DNA of 64,000 nucleotides from Luscinia megarhynchos (lineage: Eukaryota > Chordata > Aves > Passeriformes > Turdidae): contig JAPFBE010000013.1 in NCBI GenBank assembly GCA_034336665.1, forward strand, positions 20,129,056 to 20,193,055, read 5' to 3'. Below, piece after piece: positions 13,246 to 25,800 of this stretch (the stretch's first letter is position 1; each line of letters starts with the position of its first letter). Position numbers and translations under genes: made by a program. Below the pieces are notes generated by a model, which saw only the letters and a list, made by a program, of their open reading frames with translations, had not been told where the DNA came from and made no database searches.

Positions 13246-16200
13246 CTGCACCAGTAGAAATAGAGTGAAATAGCACCCAGCAAAAAATGTGTAATTTAAC
13301 AATCTGCATAGCAAGATTTGATAGCATATTTTAAAAAAGGGCTTAAATGATTCAGACACACTAGAAAACCAATGGGACCTAAAGTCTTTTTTAGAAACCG
13401 CGATTCTTATTTATAATTTTAATATCTGAAAAAAAGTTTTCAGCTGCTCATGTCAGATGTCACCATTTCAAACCTTATTGTTTTACGTGCATAGCAGAGC
13501 CTGAGGATGCCTCCCCTCCCTGAAATGCTGCAGTCTTGTGTGACATTCAGAGACCTTTTTAACACTGCAAAGAAACATTTTCAAGATGGGCATCAGTATG
13601 ACTGCTGGCCTTTTATAGAGGTGCTGCAAAAATAAGTAAAGAGTAAATAGCTGTTTATTACAGTAGATGTGGAGAGAACCTTCCACTTCCAAGGCCCATA
13701 TATTAGCCACAGAGGCAATCCAGGACAGAGAGGAAGAGGCCCAGAGGGACACCAAGAGCTGGCTAGACAATGCAACTGGAAGACAAGAACAAGCATCACA
13801 ACGGGAGTACAGAAAGGCCTGAGGTGAGACCACTAAGGACACAAAAGAATGAGCTGCACTCCAGGAGCTGAAGCCAAGTGTGATTAAAGAGGCTGACAGC
13901 TCACCAAGAGTACAGTGAGCCAGCAGACACTGAGTAGAAAAGTGCCAGTGTATAAGAAGGATGCAAAGAGAAGCAAGACCTGCAGAATGGCATATGTCCT
14001 AGTGCATGTACTATCTACTGGGGACAAGTGCTCCATAAGCCAGAAATCTGCCACACTGAGCCCTTCAATCAGACCACAGTAAATTTGGGAATGAGCACGT
14101 TCAGCCTAGCTCCTTCCAGAGAAGTGTCTTTATCCCACCGCCTGCTCTCCAGATCTGACAGGGCTCTTCAGAAATGACTACAAAGAGATTCAAACCAGGC
14201 TTTTTGTTTAGTTGTCTTCCCTACTATCACAGAGGAGGTTTCAATAAAGTATTTACAAGCTGGTTTATCATGAAGGGTATTTTTGGCAGAGAGCTTTACT
14301 GACCTGCAGTGCTAACAAAAAATTACCCATTTATAGACAATAGCCCAAAGTTCCATTTCATTTTTAGCATTATTAAGATAACAATTTATAGCAAGTGTGT
14401 AAAGTCTAATCCTCAAAATAGAAGAATTTTAATTCTTTCTTCAGCCCTAAACATCCTGCAAAACCAAGAACAGATTGAAAGGCCTGCTAATACTCACACC
14501 CAGTTTAGGTATCTGACATGCCACAAAGTAATTTGCTATGTATTTAAGATGTAATTAACAGCACAGGAGATTGGGAAAGATCCATTATATAAGTCAAATT
14601 CCAACACCTTTACTCACTTCAAATAGCACTTTGCCTTGGAAGCAATGACAGTGATTTCAATGGCAGATAGGGTGCCAATGTGACCCAAATGGGTCCATTT
14701 TTGTAGTGAACTTGGTCTTCTCCTGTGTTTATGAACAGACTGCACACACATCAGGATCTAGCATAAATAAACAGACAAGTTACAAAGAGATCCAGATCTC
14801 TCAACGGTAACGCACTATGTGCATGACACTTAGATATTCCTTAACCACCAGAATATCAAGCACAAATTATCTTCATGGTCTGCATATAAACTCTTTAGCT
14901 AATGAAACTGTTGTTATGGTTTATGCTACTCCTATTTCAAATATTGCAACCACAAAGTGAAGGTGTAAGCTTCTCTGACAATTCCAGTTGGGAATAACAA
15001 AAGCCAAGACACCTTAGCCCCTTTATCCTCAAGGATGAGCTACAAGTAGTACAAAGAGACAGACTAATTTCAGGCAATGATTCATCTTGAGAACAGCTGC
15101 AGTTACTGTACATAGGTTTTATGTGCTTGGAAAATCAATTAATTTACATTTTTTACAGGAAATAGTGCACAGAAATATAACACAGTTGCCTGTCTTCCAA
15201 AACACACCATTAGTGGAGCTGCTCTGAAGTCAGTGTCCACAACTTACAGCCTCTGCTTCCACTAGAAGCAGGCAGGTACTCATTTTCACTTAACACAGAC
15301 AGTTAACCATTACCAGGGAAACACAAACAGCATCACGAGGTCACTGAGGAGCAAGAGATCTGGCAGACAGGAAATTAGTTCCCTCCTTTGTGGTTTTCTT
15401 CTGTTACCAAGAAAAACCATCAGGTTATACATCCCTCAGCTCATCGACAGCTGCTTACACAAAGTGTAATAGTTATGACTGTTTTTCATGTGAGTAAGGA
15501 AAACCAATGAAATTCCCCTTATATAGGAACAGTTGTCTTTCATAAGCAAAAGCCACTGTGATGTTTGCAAGCATAAGTTGATTTCAATGTATCAGATACT
15601 AAACAAGCAGACACACGAAAAGGATGTAATAAGCCCAAATAAAATTACGGCACCTTTGAATGTTTTAAAGACCAGAAACCTTAAACATTGAATTTGAAAC
15701 AAAACTGAAACCACTGTATTGTGTACATTACTACTGATACACCATCCTGCAGTTAAAACTAAGTAAGATAAATGGCTTATATTCTGTTTACAAGATGCTA
15801 GGCCAGTAAAGAAAAATTTGAATGTTACCAAACAGAAGAGGCAATAAAGGTTTGGATAATGCCTTTAACCTGAGCTTTCTATAATGGAAACTCTGGATCT
15901 GAGGAAAGATATATCCTGAATAACTTGTTCTCTTCTTCAAACATTCATCTGTGTGATTCTTTTCCATGAAGACTGGTGAATTTCCCTCAAGTCTGCAACT
16001 AAAACATTAAATTATAACAAGGAAAACATACAAACCCTCACTTCAATGCCTGCTTCTTGATATTTCACCTCATTGCTCTTGTCTGTAGAGCAGCCTTCAC
16101 TGTTTAACAAAAATCTGCAAACTTTGAGACAGCACTTATGTCAGTCTTCAAATTGCACACAGTATCACACATATGTAATTATCCACCTCAAGAAATGAAA

Positions 16201-16380
16201 AATAAAAGCTAGAGAAGAATGAGTTCTCAGGTATGAGAACTTTGACACCCTTTTTTGTTTGTTTCCTTCTGAAAATCAAAAGAACCTACTCTCCTTTCAG
16301 TTTCATCGTATGAGAATGTCACAGGCTGCAATGAATTAACGTTTGATTACACTGGCATCCACCAGAAATAACTGTTAATG

Positions 16381-16402
16381 AACAGTTAACAGTTAACAGT
16401 TC
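16381..16402. repeat. 7-bp tandem repeat (AACAGTT)3
   Basis: Three AACAGTT units in a row, with a partial unit just before. Confidence 0.85.
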
Positions 16403-16709
16403 CAGGGCTCTGAAACCTTGTATTACTGTATTTGTGAATCTTTAACAGAGATTTTTGCCTAGCTATCTTTCCTTCCACATAAATGCCATCACAGTATTTT
16501 ATCATCTGGTTTAGGTAAGATCAGAAGGGCTGCTAAAGGATTTGCAAATTGGTCCACCAAGGCTAGTGTCTCTCCTCTGTAATAAGGTAATACTGATATG
16601 TTTCTAATGAATGCAGCAGGCATGTGGCAGCCATACCACACTTTGACATTTTAATTCACTTAGCACATCGATTTTTTAAGCTTTATTTATCACTCAAGAA
16701 AGTACTTAC

Positions 16710-16811
16710 AGGGTCAGAAGGACCACAGAAGTCTCTGAACACTTTTGAAGGATCGAATTGTCTAATCTCCATTGCTATGCAAGGGCCTGAACACAACTCT
16801 GAAACCATCTC
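16710..16811 (-). CDS. NME7: NME7 coding exon 10 (NDK domain 2)
   Basis: This 102-nt exon has 34 codons, phase 0 at both ends (300-333). It encodes EMVSELCSGPCIAMEIRQ and VFRDFCGPSDP, matching human DMVTEMYSGPCVAMEI and FREFCGPADP. The acceptor is CTCTTCCAG and the donor GTAAGTAC. The next expected block, beginning about E-I-A-R-H-L-R-P and carrying the NDK2 catalytic His, was searched for on the minus strand below this point and not recognised. Confidence 0.95.
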
Positions 16812-19800
16812 CTGGAAGAGAAAGAAGACAGAAAAAAAAGTTGAACTCTTTGGGTTTAGCAAGGGTTGTATTTCTCCCTGAAACTAGGCCCAAACTTACA
16901 GGACAAGAACAATTAAGAAATATTGTTGCATTTAGGAAAGCATGGACACTAAAAATATACCATTAGAATTCATCATTAAAGAAATGTTTTCCATTTTCTA
17001 CTTGGTTTAGAAGGTGGAAATGAGAAAAATTGGATATTCAGCTTCAACGGGATACTGAATAGCATATAACAGCATCCACAATACTTTAAATTCTTTTGTA
17101 GGTACATCCTTATTGATCTGTACCTAGATTTCATGGCAGTATCCTGTAACTTGTCAAACTAGACCAAATCTCTGGAATGCACTTAGCTGGGTTTTCAGCC
17201 TGGAAAATCATGCTATGTTCAGCCAGTTCCACAGGCAGCAATGTTCTTTGCAGTGTTCCCTACCAGAAGCACAGCACACAGCCTATATCTATTTCCAAAT
17301 ATACACCCATTCAATGGCTTTAAGTCATTAAAACGTCTCCTGGGCTTTTGGTTCTCACTAAATTTTCCTACTACAGAAGCTGAAACACACAAGCCAACAG
17401 AATCTGTGCCTGTGGCACAATCTGTTAGGGAAAGGGTCTGGCAACATTCTTGTGATTTACTAATACCAGGATCTCAGTTAAAGTGAAATCATCTGTTTCC
17501 CTGGAGTCTTCAGGAGAGTAAAGAGACATCGTGAGTTCCATGTGGGTGATGAAGATGGGTCTTAGTTTTCATAGGCTTAAATTAACTCTGGGCATTAGAG
17601 CCAATTTGGAGTTTGTTAATTAGAGGTGTAGGTTTCACAAGCAGAAAGAATTTATTTTGATGTTCTAGTCTGACTTCCTTTTTTAAATTATGCCCTTATA
17701 ATTGCATACTTGTCTAGAAATCTGGGCAGACAAGTTTTAAAGAAATCAAGACAATGAAAGGAATCAAAACCAATAAAGAAAGACAAAAGGACAAAACATG
17801 CACAGAAAGTAAGGGAGGATAGGTAAGCACTGGCAAGGTTCTGCAATCATGCCCACCTGCCACAGGCAGATCAAAGATGAACCATGGAAAAGCATACAGA
17901 GTGGATGAAAGAGCAAAAAGAAAAGAAGAACTATGTCCTTCTCTTCCTTCTGTGAATTGTGACAGAAAATAAATACACAATGACTCCGAGTCAATGAGCA
18001 CTGTTCCAAAAAGCTGCTATCCTCACACTGGATTCCATACAGAGAACACATGCCTAAGGTCCCCTCTGTGTATTTTATCCAGTGCCTTTATCATCAACTG
18101 GATCCTAGGAAATCATCAACTAGGATCCTAGGGACATGAAAAGAGTGCAGACTAGCCTCATGCTCTACAACATAAATAAGCATTTTAATTCCAAAAACTG
18201 TGTTATCACAAACAGATCCTCTGTTCAAAACAGGTCAAAGAGCCAAATATTTAATTCTGCTAAGAAACAGTAAATTGCCACAAAGTCACTACTCTGAAGA
18301 ATTTCATTAAATTCTGTCATCTAAACAACTGTTAACAAGAAAACAGAGAAAAAAAATGGGCTTTTTAACTTGAATCAACTCTGCAATTCCTGCAAACTAT
18401 GGTTATTCTTGTTCCTCCCTGTTTTATTTTTTCTGTCTCAGCATGGACATCCCAGCAGCAACAGAGAACAACATGACAAAGTTACTACTGATGTCTTCAT
18501 TACTGCACAGAGCTGGGACCTGAAGACCAGCTGCCATCAGGTACAGCACAGAGGCAGGTGGTCCTGTGTCAGATAAGCCTGATCTACTTACACAGCCTCA
18601 TCAAGTCCAGAGCTGAGTCTAAGTAGCAGACGGTGCTTGTCTGCTGAGGCTCCCAGTTACAGCTACATCAAATCTTCTCTAGCAAAGAGTTTATTTGTCA
18701 AATAGCATGGTTTGTGGTCTACCAGAACCATTCCTGAAGGTGGATCAAGCTCAAGGATTTTTGATTAACGAAGTGGATTCTGACTTGATCTAAAGTAATC
18801 CAACTTCTTTCCCCCCATTTTCTATTCTAGCTAGAGTAGGAAGTACAAAGCAAAACAGCATGAAAATTAAGCAACAGTATGTAAAAATCCCATGTAGGGG
18901 ATACTAACAAAACTAAAATTTTGGGCAGTTGTACAGCTTTCTCTTTTCATGAAGTACTTTATATACAATTTTAAAGTCAAACCTTTATCTGACTGATGAG
19001 GAATAACCAGAAGAAATGGATGTACGATTTTTTGAAAAGGATTTCTGGATGCCAGTATCTTGTGTGCTGAGTTATTTTGGAATGATAAATAAAATTTAGA
19101 TCAAAACAGATGGTTCTGAGTCACATATAGAAGAGGTCATATTCTTTCCCCAATATCCTATTTTGCAATATACTTTCCTGTTTGGACTGCACTGACAATA
19201 TCTGTTGCTGTTCCCATGTGTAACTTCTCTAGAACCCTTTACCATCATGATTAACGTTTCCACGTTTCTCAGATATCCTGAGTGCATGAAAATATTAATT
19301 TGATTTCTTTTCAACTGAGTCAATCCAGCACATGTAACTTGCAGGACAGAGCCCTAGATTCTCACTTTACTTGACATTACCTAAAATGTATTTTATTTAT
19401 TGACTTGCCTTGTTTAAATGTCAACTTCCCTTCCAAGTAACTCTCCAATTAAATTATATAACTATAATTGAAGATTTGTTAGAGGGTTAGAGATCGTGCA
19501 GCCCAAGAGCTGTAGAAAATGGTAGAGAATTTCCCATTTTGTTCAAAGCAGAGACTTTTGCAGCACTACAGGACTCCCAAGGCCCTGAAATACTGATCAG
19601 ATACTTCCATTTTTAAATTCTGCCACATACCTACAAGTATGCCTGTCCAATCTCCCTTTGGTACCTGTCAAAAATGATGTTCAGAGGAGGCCTTGTGAGT
19701 ATTCCCCAATTTAAGAGTGAACTAACAGTACTCCTAACCCATTTAAAGACAAATCTACAAACCCAACTGAAGTAAGTTAGACTGAACAATCAAAAAGGAG

Positions 19801-22800
19801 GAAAAAAACAATAAAAACTTCATTTTCAGAGTAATATTAGTAAATATGTAGAAAACTAACAATAATGTAACCATTTAAAAACTAAGGATAATTTGCAACA
19901 TAATGGCATTGCAGTAAAGCTAAACTCATTACTATGAGTAAATTACATAGCAAAGTAAAAATTAGTATGAGTAAAATGAACCAAAATCCTCTGAGAGAAG
20001 GCGATCCAGAAATACAAGCTCATCTTCGTGTATTCCCATTGTTCTATCTGCAGTCAGGAAGTTTTATGTGACAGTACAACAAAGCACTATACTGTAGCGA
20101 GTCTCAGATGTCCACTTGGATTACAGTATGTCTTAAACTTCTTAAATTTTCTGAATATTTACAAAAGTCAGATGAATAAACTGAAGAATAGTTCGAGATG
20201 TCATTAGGAAAGCCTCCAATACAGCAGCTTCATTGTAAAAAAAAGAGATAAATATATATTTTGGTCCAAGCCTCGACTGTAATATCCAATCAAACAAAGA
20301 TGCAGGTGTGATACATTCTCATAGAACAACATCAATAAAATAACTTCTCTGGGGAAGCTGGGGACATGACTCTGTTGTGTTTTACAAATTCCTTGGCTGA
20401 ACAATTTTCATGAAAGGCTCTCCTCTATTATGACACACATAATGCAATTCTCACAATTAATTAATTTATTTGAGAACAAAATAGAACTATTCAATACCAG
20501 GTTCATAAAAGAAACCACATCACAATCCCAGCAATAAGAAATGTGGTAATGTCCTCACTTGAGCATATTTCATTTTCAAACAGATTTGTTAAATTCATGC
20601 TTACCAGGTATTCAGGAACGACACCTTTGTAAATCTCATAAAATTCTTCCACATTTGTACGCTCCATGTTGAACTAAGAAAACCAAAAACCAGTCTGAAT
20701 TAAACAACAGGAATACACAGACATCCCTTTTTAACCAGCAAGCATTCATAATCTGCTAAATTTTACAAAGTAAAAGGAATGGCTTCACTCCTGCAATACG
20801 AAGCTTGTCAGCAGCTTAGTCAGTGACACGGGCAACACAGCACACAGTATCTTTTTCCACATCAAATACAAGTAGACAATGTAGTGTTGGCTGATCCCAC
20901 TAAGAAAGGTGCTATTCTTCATTTGTGATGGGGATTTGAGTGATAGGTGAATGTCAGATCTTGAGACTTCCACCAGAATTGAAGGGCAGGACTCTTGAGA
21001 ACAATCTCTGTGCCAAATCCCTTTAACTGCTGAGGGTGTTCAGGGTGTCAAAATCCCTTAAGTACCTTTAAAAGCATTCCCTATAATTAATACCAAATAT
21101 ATATTTTTTAAAAATTAAGGAAGGATATTAACAATAGTTTTATTAATCTTAGCTAGTGCATCTTGTAAAGATATCTCAAATTGCTCCAGAAGAGACAGAT
21201 ACCATTATCTCCCCTCCTAACTATAGGGAAACTCAGATACAGGGAAGTAAAGTGTCTTGGCTCAAGGTCACCAAGCAAACAGAAACAGATTAGCTGATCA
21301 ATCAGATACTAAAACACAGATGTCACAATGAAAATGCTGATCCCAAAACATTGCTACAGTCTGCACTAGGGTTTTATACTGCAGGAAGATATCTGTGCAC
21401 TGCTACAACGTGAATACAGCACTACTCCAACTACTGTTTATCATAAAAACACACAAAAGGAAACCTACCATCTGCAAAGCTGAGATCTCAAATCCTTCCT
21501 TGAGGATGGCTTTTATAATCTTTCCAGCAAGCCCTGAAGAAACATGGAAAATACAGTATTCAATTTTAAAAAGCAGTATTTACAACTGAAAGGTATCATG
21601 CTAATATAGTGCTTATTCTCAAACTGAAAAAACGCTGTTTGTATAATGCAGTTAGAGGAAGCAGAGAGCAGAGTTCACACACTCTATGTGTTCTATATCA
21701 GGTTACGTGTTGATTGTTTCAAATAACTAAATTCCATGCAGCTGTTGAAAAGTATTTCTACCAAAAAAAGGTAATTAGTGAAGCCTTTCCTTTTCTCAGA
21801 TGAACTGCAAAACACCCAATTACTGCAAGACCAAGATTTATATTTTTAATGAAGACCCATTGGCAATACTGATAATCAGTCATCATTTCAGAGCACCAGC
21901 TGTCTTTTTCTTTTTGCAGGTCCTACTTTAAGCCAGAAACAATGTAGGGTGATAACAAATGTTGCCAATAAAATAGCACAGGAGTTTATGTTTTCTACAG
22001 GAAAAAAACAAAAAACCAACAGTGCAAAATAACATACTCCTTTGAAGTTTACAGCTCACAAATATGCTATTGCTGATGATATTGCTTGCTTATTCTCTCC
22101 AGAACACATCATCAGAAACTGAATTCAGAACTGTTTGTAAAACAAAACACTGAACTTCAGAAAAAAAGAACCACTGATTTTTCACTGAATATTTTAGATT
22201 TGCCTGTCAGGCCATTCTGAAGACTATGTCAGCCAAGCACAGTACTCTGTGTGAGTGAATTTCACAGAATCATTGTTTTTTATAGAACACAAGTGCCTTT
22301 TCTCTCGTATAATTTGTGAGAAACCACAAATTTCTGGACATTTATCAAGAAAATAATTTATCATAGAAGAATTCCCTGTAATGAATGACAACAGCAGAAT
22401 GTGACTCCTGGCCATTAGACCCTTTCATTAAGTAGTTTTTAAATTGCAGGATATTTAGCACTACATAAATTTAGGAGATGAGAATAAAACAAAGCTAGTA
22501 TGGAAGTTATAGCATGCTTGAGACACAGCCTACTAATATCTGTGGCACAGGACTGGGGAGCTTCCTACCACATTAAAAGGTCAATGGAAGCCCTGGGCAA
22601 ATGAGACTGGCAGTTGAAAAGCTTTCAAAAATAGCATTTACAAATGAAAATTAAAAAATCATGTCCCTGAAGTATTTGCTACCATATTTTCACACTAAAG
22701 TTTATGTAGAAAAGCCTTCCCTCTGTAAAACACTGCATATTTCTTCCAAAAACCTTCTACCTACTAAAGGGAAAACTTGAGATTTGGGTGCATATTTAGC

Positions 22801-25800
22801 AGCTCTGCGTTTACAGAACAGAGAAACAAGAAGAGGCAAATATAGTTCCTGTCCCACTATACTGTTCCACCATGTTTTGGTGAAAGTTTCCATTTAACAT
22901 TGCTGTGAATCCAGGGGGAAAAAAAATCCCCATTTTTTAAGATAAAAAAAAATTGCCACAGCAAAATGAAGGGACTTGGACATGTTTTCCCAGGAAATGC
23001 AAGACCACATCAAAGAGAGAATCCAGAGCTCTGGTTTCTTTTTGTCCAACCTGCTGGAAAGGCTGAGCAGCTCATATGCTTCCACACAGGTTCCACTGAG
23101 GCAGTGAGCCTTTAGTCTTGTTTTCAGAGATGAATGGGCAGCTTGTAAAAACATCAAGAGACTGCCTGGGAATCATTCAGGAAATGAATAAGTACATGGA
23201 AGAAATAAATGAATTTGATTAATTAACTAATTAAACACGTGACACAGCATAAACATTTCCTCATTCTCAATCTTCAGAGACAACATTCTGGTCAACTGTT
23301 TCACCAGAATCCAGCAAAGATGAAGAAAGGGCATGGCAGATAAATGGTCACTGTCACTTACAGGGAAAAAGCTATGAGAGAGGTAAGGGACAGCTGCTTT
23401 GCCTGACAGATGTCCATTTTACACTTTATCAGTCAAGAATGGGCTACTTGCATAGGCACTCTTAACCAGCAAGCATTTAAAATACATCAAGTTATGGGGT
23501 ATTATGGAAATCTGCTTTTTACAGAATTTTTGTCTTCAGCAGTTTTACAACCTACAAGCAAAATCCATGTTTTAGAGAAGCAAAACGGGACTCTATTCAG
23601 CTTTCTGGGCTGTTTCTCTACTGAAGTCACTAAGACCTATCTTTTCTGCAGAGAGGAGATAGTCTTCTTTAATGATAGAAATTCAAGTAGGAAGGTATTT
23701 TGCATAAAGGTCTTTAATGCAAGGCTCCTTTAATAATTGTGATAAATCTATCAAGGTTTTCCTCTACATTGTATTTCTGAGTTCACTTTCACTCATCAGA
23801 GCAGCAGAGCACATAATTGCTCCAGACAGACCGCCCATGTCTGCAACCCCCAAAAGGCTTAACCAAAGGATTTACTGGCACTATTCAGACAGACAGACAC
23901 CTCACCCACAAAATTCAAAGTGCCTTGAGGAAAAAGGGCCATGAGATTTAACTTGTGTTTGCAAGGCAGGATGTTAGCTCTACTTCCCATATGTGGGAAT
24001 TGAGGCAGAGGAGCATAAGCAAGTTGCCAGTGATGGTGCAGATCCACAGATCCAGTGACTCGCCCTCCCCTGTCCCAGTTTAGGTAATACACGTATCATT
24101 TCTCCTAGGGACACTTTCCTTTCAAATCCTACCTGAACCAAAATAGAAACAAAAAAGCACAAAGGCAATCCCCAAGCAACAGAAGAGTGGAAGCTCAAGG
24201 CTCGGTTTGGGATATGTTTGAGGCTTTCAGGCAGTTGCATGACTGAACTGGGACATATCCTCTTCTTTGGGGCAATAAGGCTCAGGAAAAGATGAACTCA
24301 TTAGAGTGCCATTTTAGCAGGTTTTTTCAACAATGCTTTTCAACTTTAAAATCCAAATCTGTAGTGAAAAAGCAACATTCTAAGGACTCTTCAAAAAGGG
24401 TCAGTGAATGTTTAAAATGTGATTACAGTAAGAACCTAAATCAAAGTCGCAGATTAGGCACCAGTTATGATGAATTTTCAGTGCAAAGCACAAAAGAATC
24501 CCAAGCATTACTAAATACAACCAAGGGAATTTAACACTAATCCAAGCAAAAAGAGTGAAACAAAGGGAGCACAGGCATACATCTTATGTCTGCTGGGCAG
24601 CCTTTTGTTACTACATACCTAGTACAGGACATGATACTTTTTCAATATAGACAGAGATAATTTTCCAATATATTTTAAGCAGGTAAAATGATAAAGTACC
24701 ACAATTTCCTCAGTTCATGAATATTATATGACTTGTTGCTTTATAACATATAGTATTTGAAAATTGTCCTTCATTAAGAAACAGAAAGTAGCAGGGAAGA
24801 CATCAGACTGAAAAATCCAACAACTGTTTGCAGAATTAGGCATTGGGATAAAATAAAACAGTTTAATGAAAGTCACTTCTAACCTAGTAGCACTTTAATC
24901 AATGAGCCATAGCAACTGTGCTACTGGGACCTTCCAGTCCCAGTGCACTACAAACCACCAGCCCTAAGAATAGGAATGTTACATTCTCTTCCCTTCCTTC
25001 TTGGCCTGTTTCCTAATTTAACCATTCCTCTGTTAAAAGCTCATTAGGCAAGATAGCAGACTGCTTTCAAAGCAAGGCAAGAACTAGATTCCTCATCTCA
25101 GCCTCCATATGCTATTTTTTAAATCCTTCCAACAATTAAAAATAATTCCTCTTAAACAACAGGGGTTTTTTTGACAGGAATACAAAAACTGCCATGACTG
25201 ATCAGATTGATGATCCATCTCATCCAGTAACATATTTCTAAAAGTAACCTGTACCGGGTGCTTAACATATCACTAACTATAAGTAGCAATTTCATTTCAT
25301 GTCTTTTTCTGACATTTTGAAATGCAATTTTACTTCATAGTGTAATGAAATAATCTGATTCTTTACTGCCAAGTGGTAAGGTCCTATTTCAAAACTCCAG
25401 ATAATCACAATCAGACCTGACTCCAAGCAAAGTCTTTTTTGAACTCTAGAAGACGGAAAAGTGGGATTTAGAGTTGGGTCCTCCTACAATGTTTTTCAGT
25501 TGAAGTTCTTTGTTTCAGACAACATTGAAAAACACTGGGCAGTAAGTAAATGGCCTATGTCCCTCTCAAAAAGTGTACTTCCTCCTCTCAGCTGGTCAAC
25601 CTATACCCTGAAGAATAAGGTTTCTCTCTCTGTTCTTTTTTCTACTTAGGAATAACACAATTCTACGCATTTTACTATGCAGCATAAATACACCATTTCT
25701 AGACTCCCCAAAAGTTTGGTCATGGTGATAATCTATAAATACTGGTCTCCCAGGCCCCACTGTGTACTGTATGAAAAAGGCTACTGTGCTGGTTTCACGT

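Larger units (their letters stand above)
1..16709. other. Presumed NME7 terminal intron / 3' region, no coding exon recognised
   Basis: Since exon 10 ends with a good donor at its low-coordinate side, this stretch should be the following intron and perhaps the last exons. I searched for the NDK2 C-terminal block (catalytic His motif, final aromatic strand) and did not find it. Short open frames exist (for example 1448-1807 plus, 119 codons), but none shows a known domain or a repeated protein pattern. The stretch contains a CR1, two LTR elements, a MIR-like relic, a 22-bp minisatellite and simple repeats, listed separately. Confidence 0.6.

Noticed and set aside
13094..13327. Lys/Glu-rich minus-strand frame resembling a coiled coil
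   Set aside because: It is produced by the polypyrimidine tract at 13180-13245.
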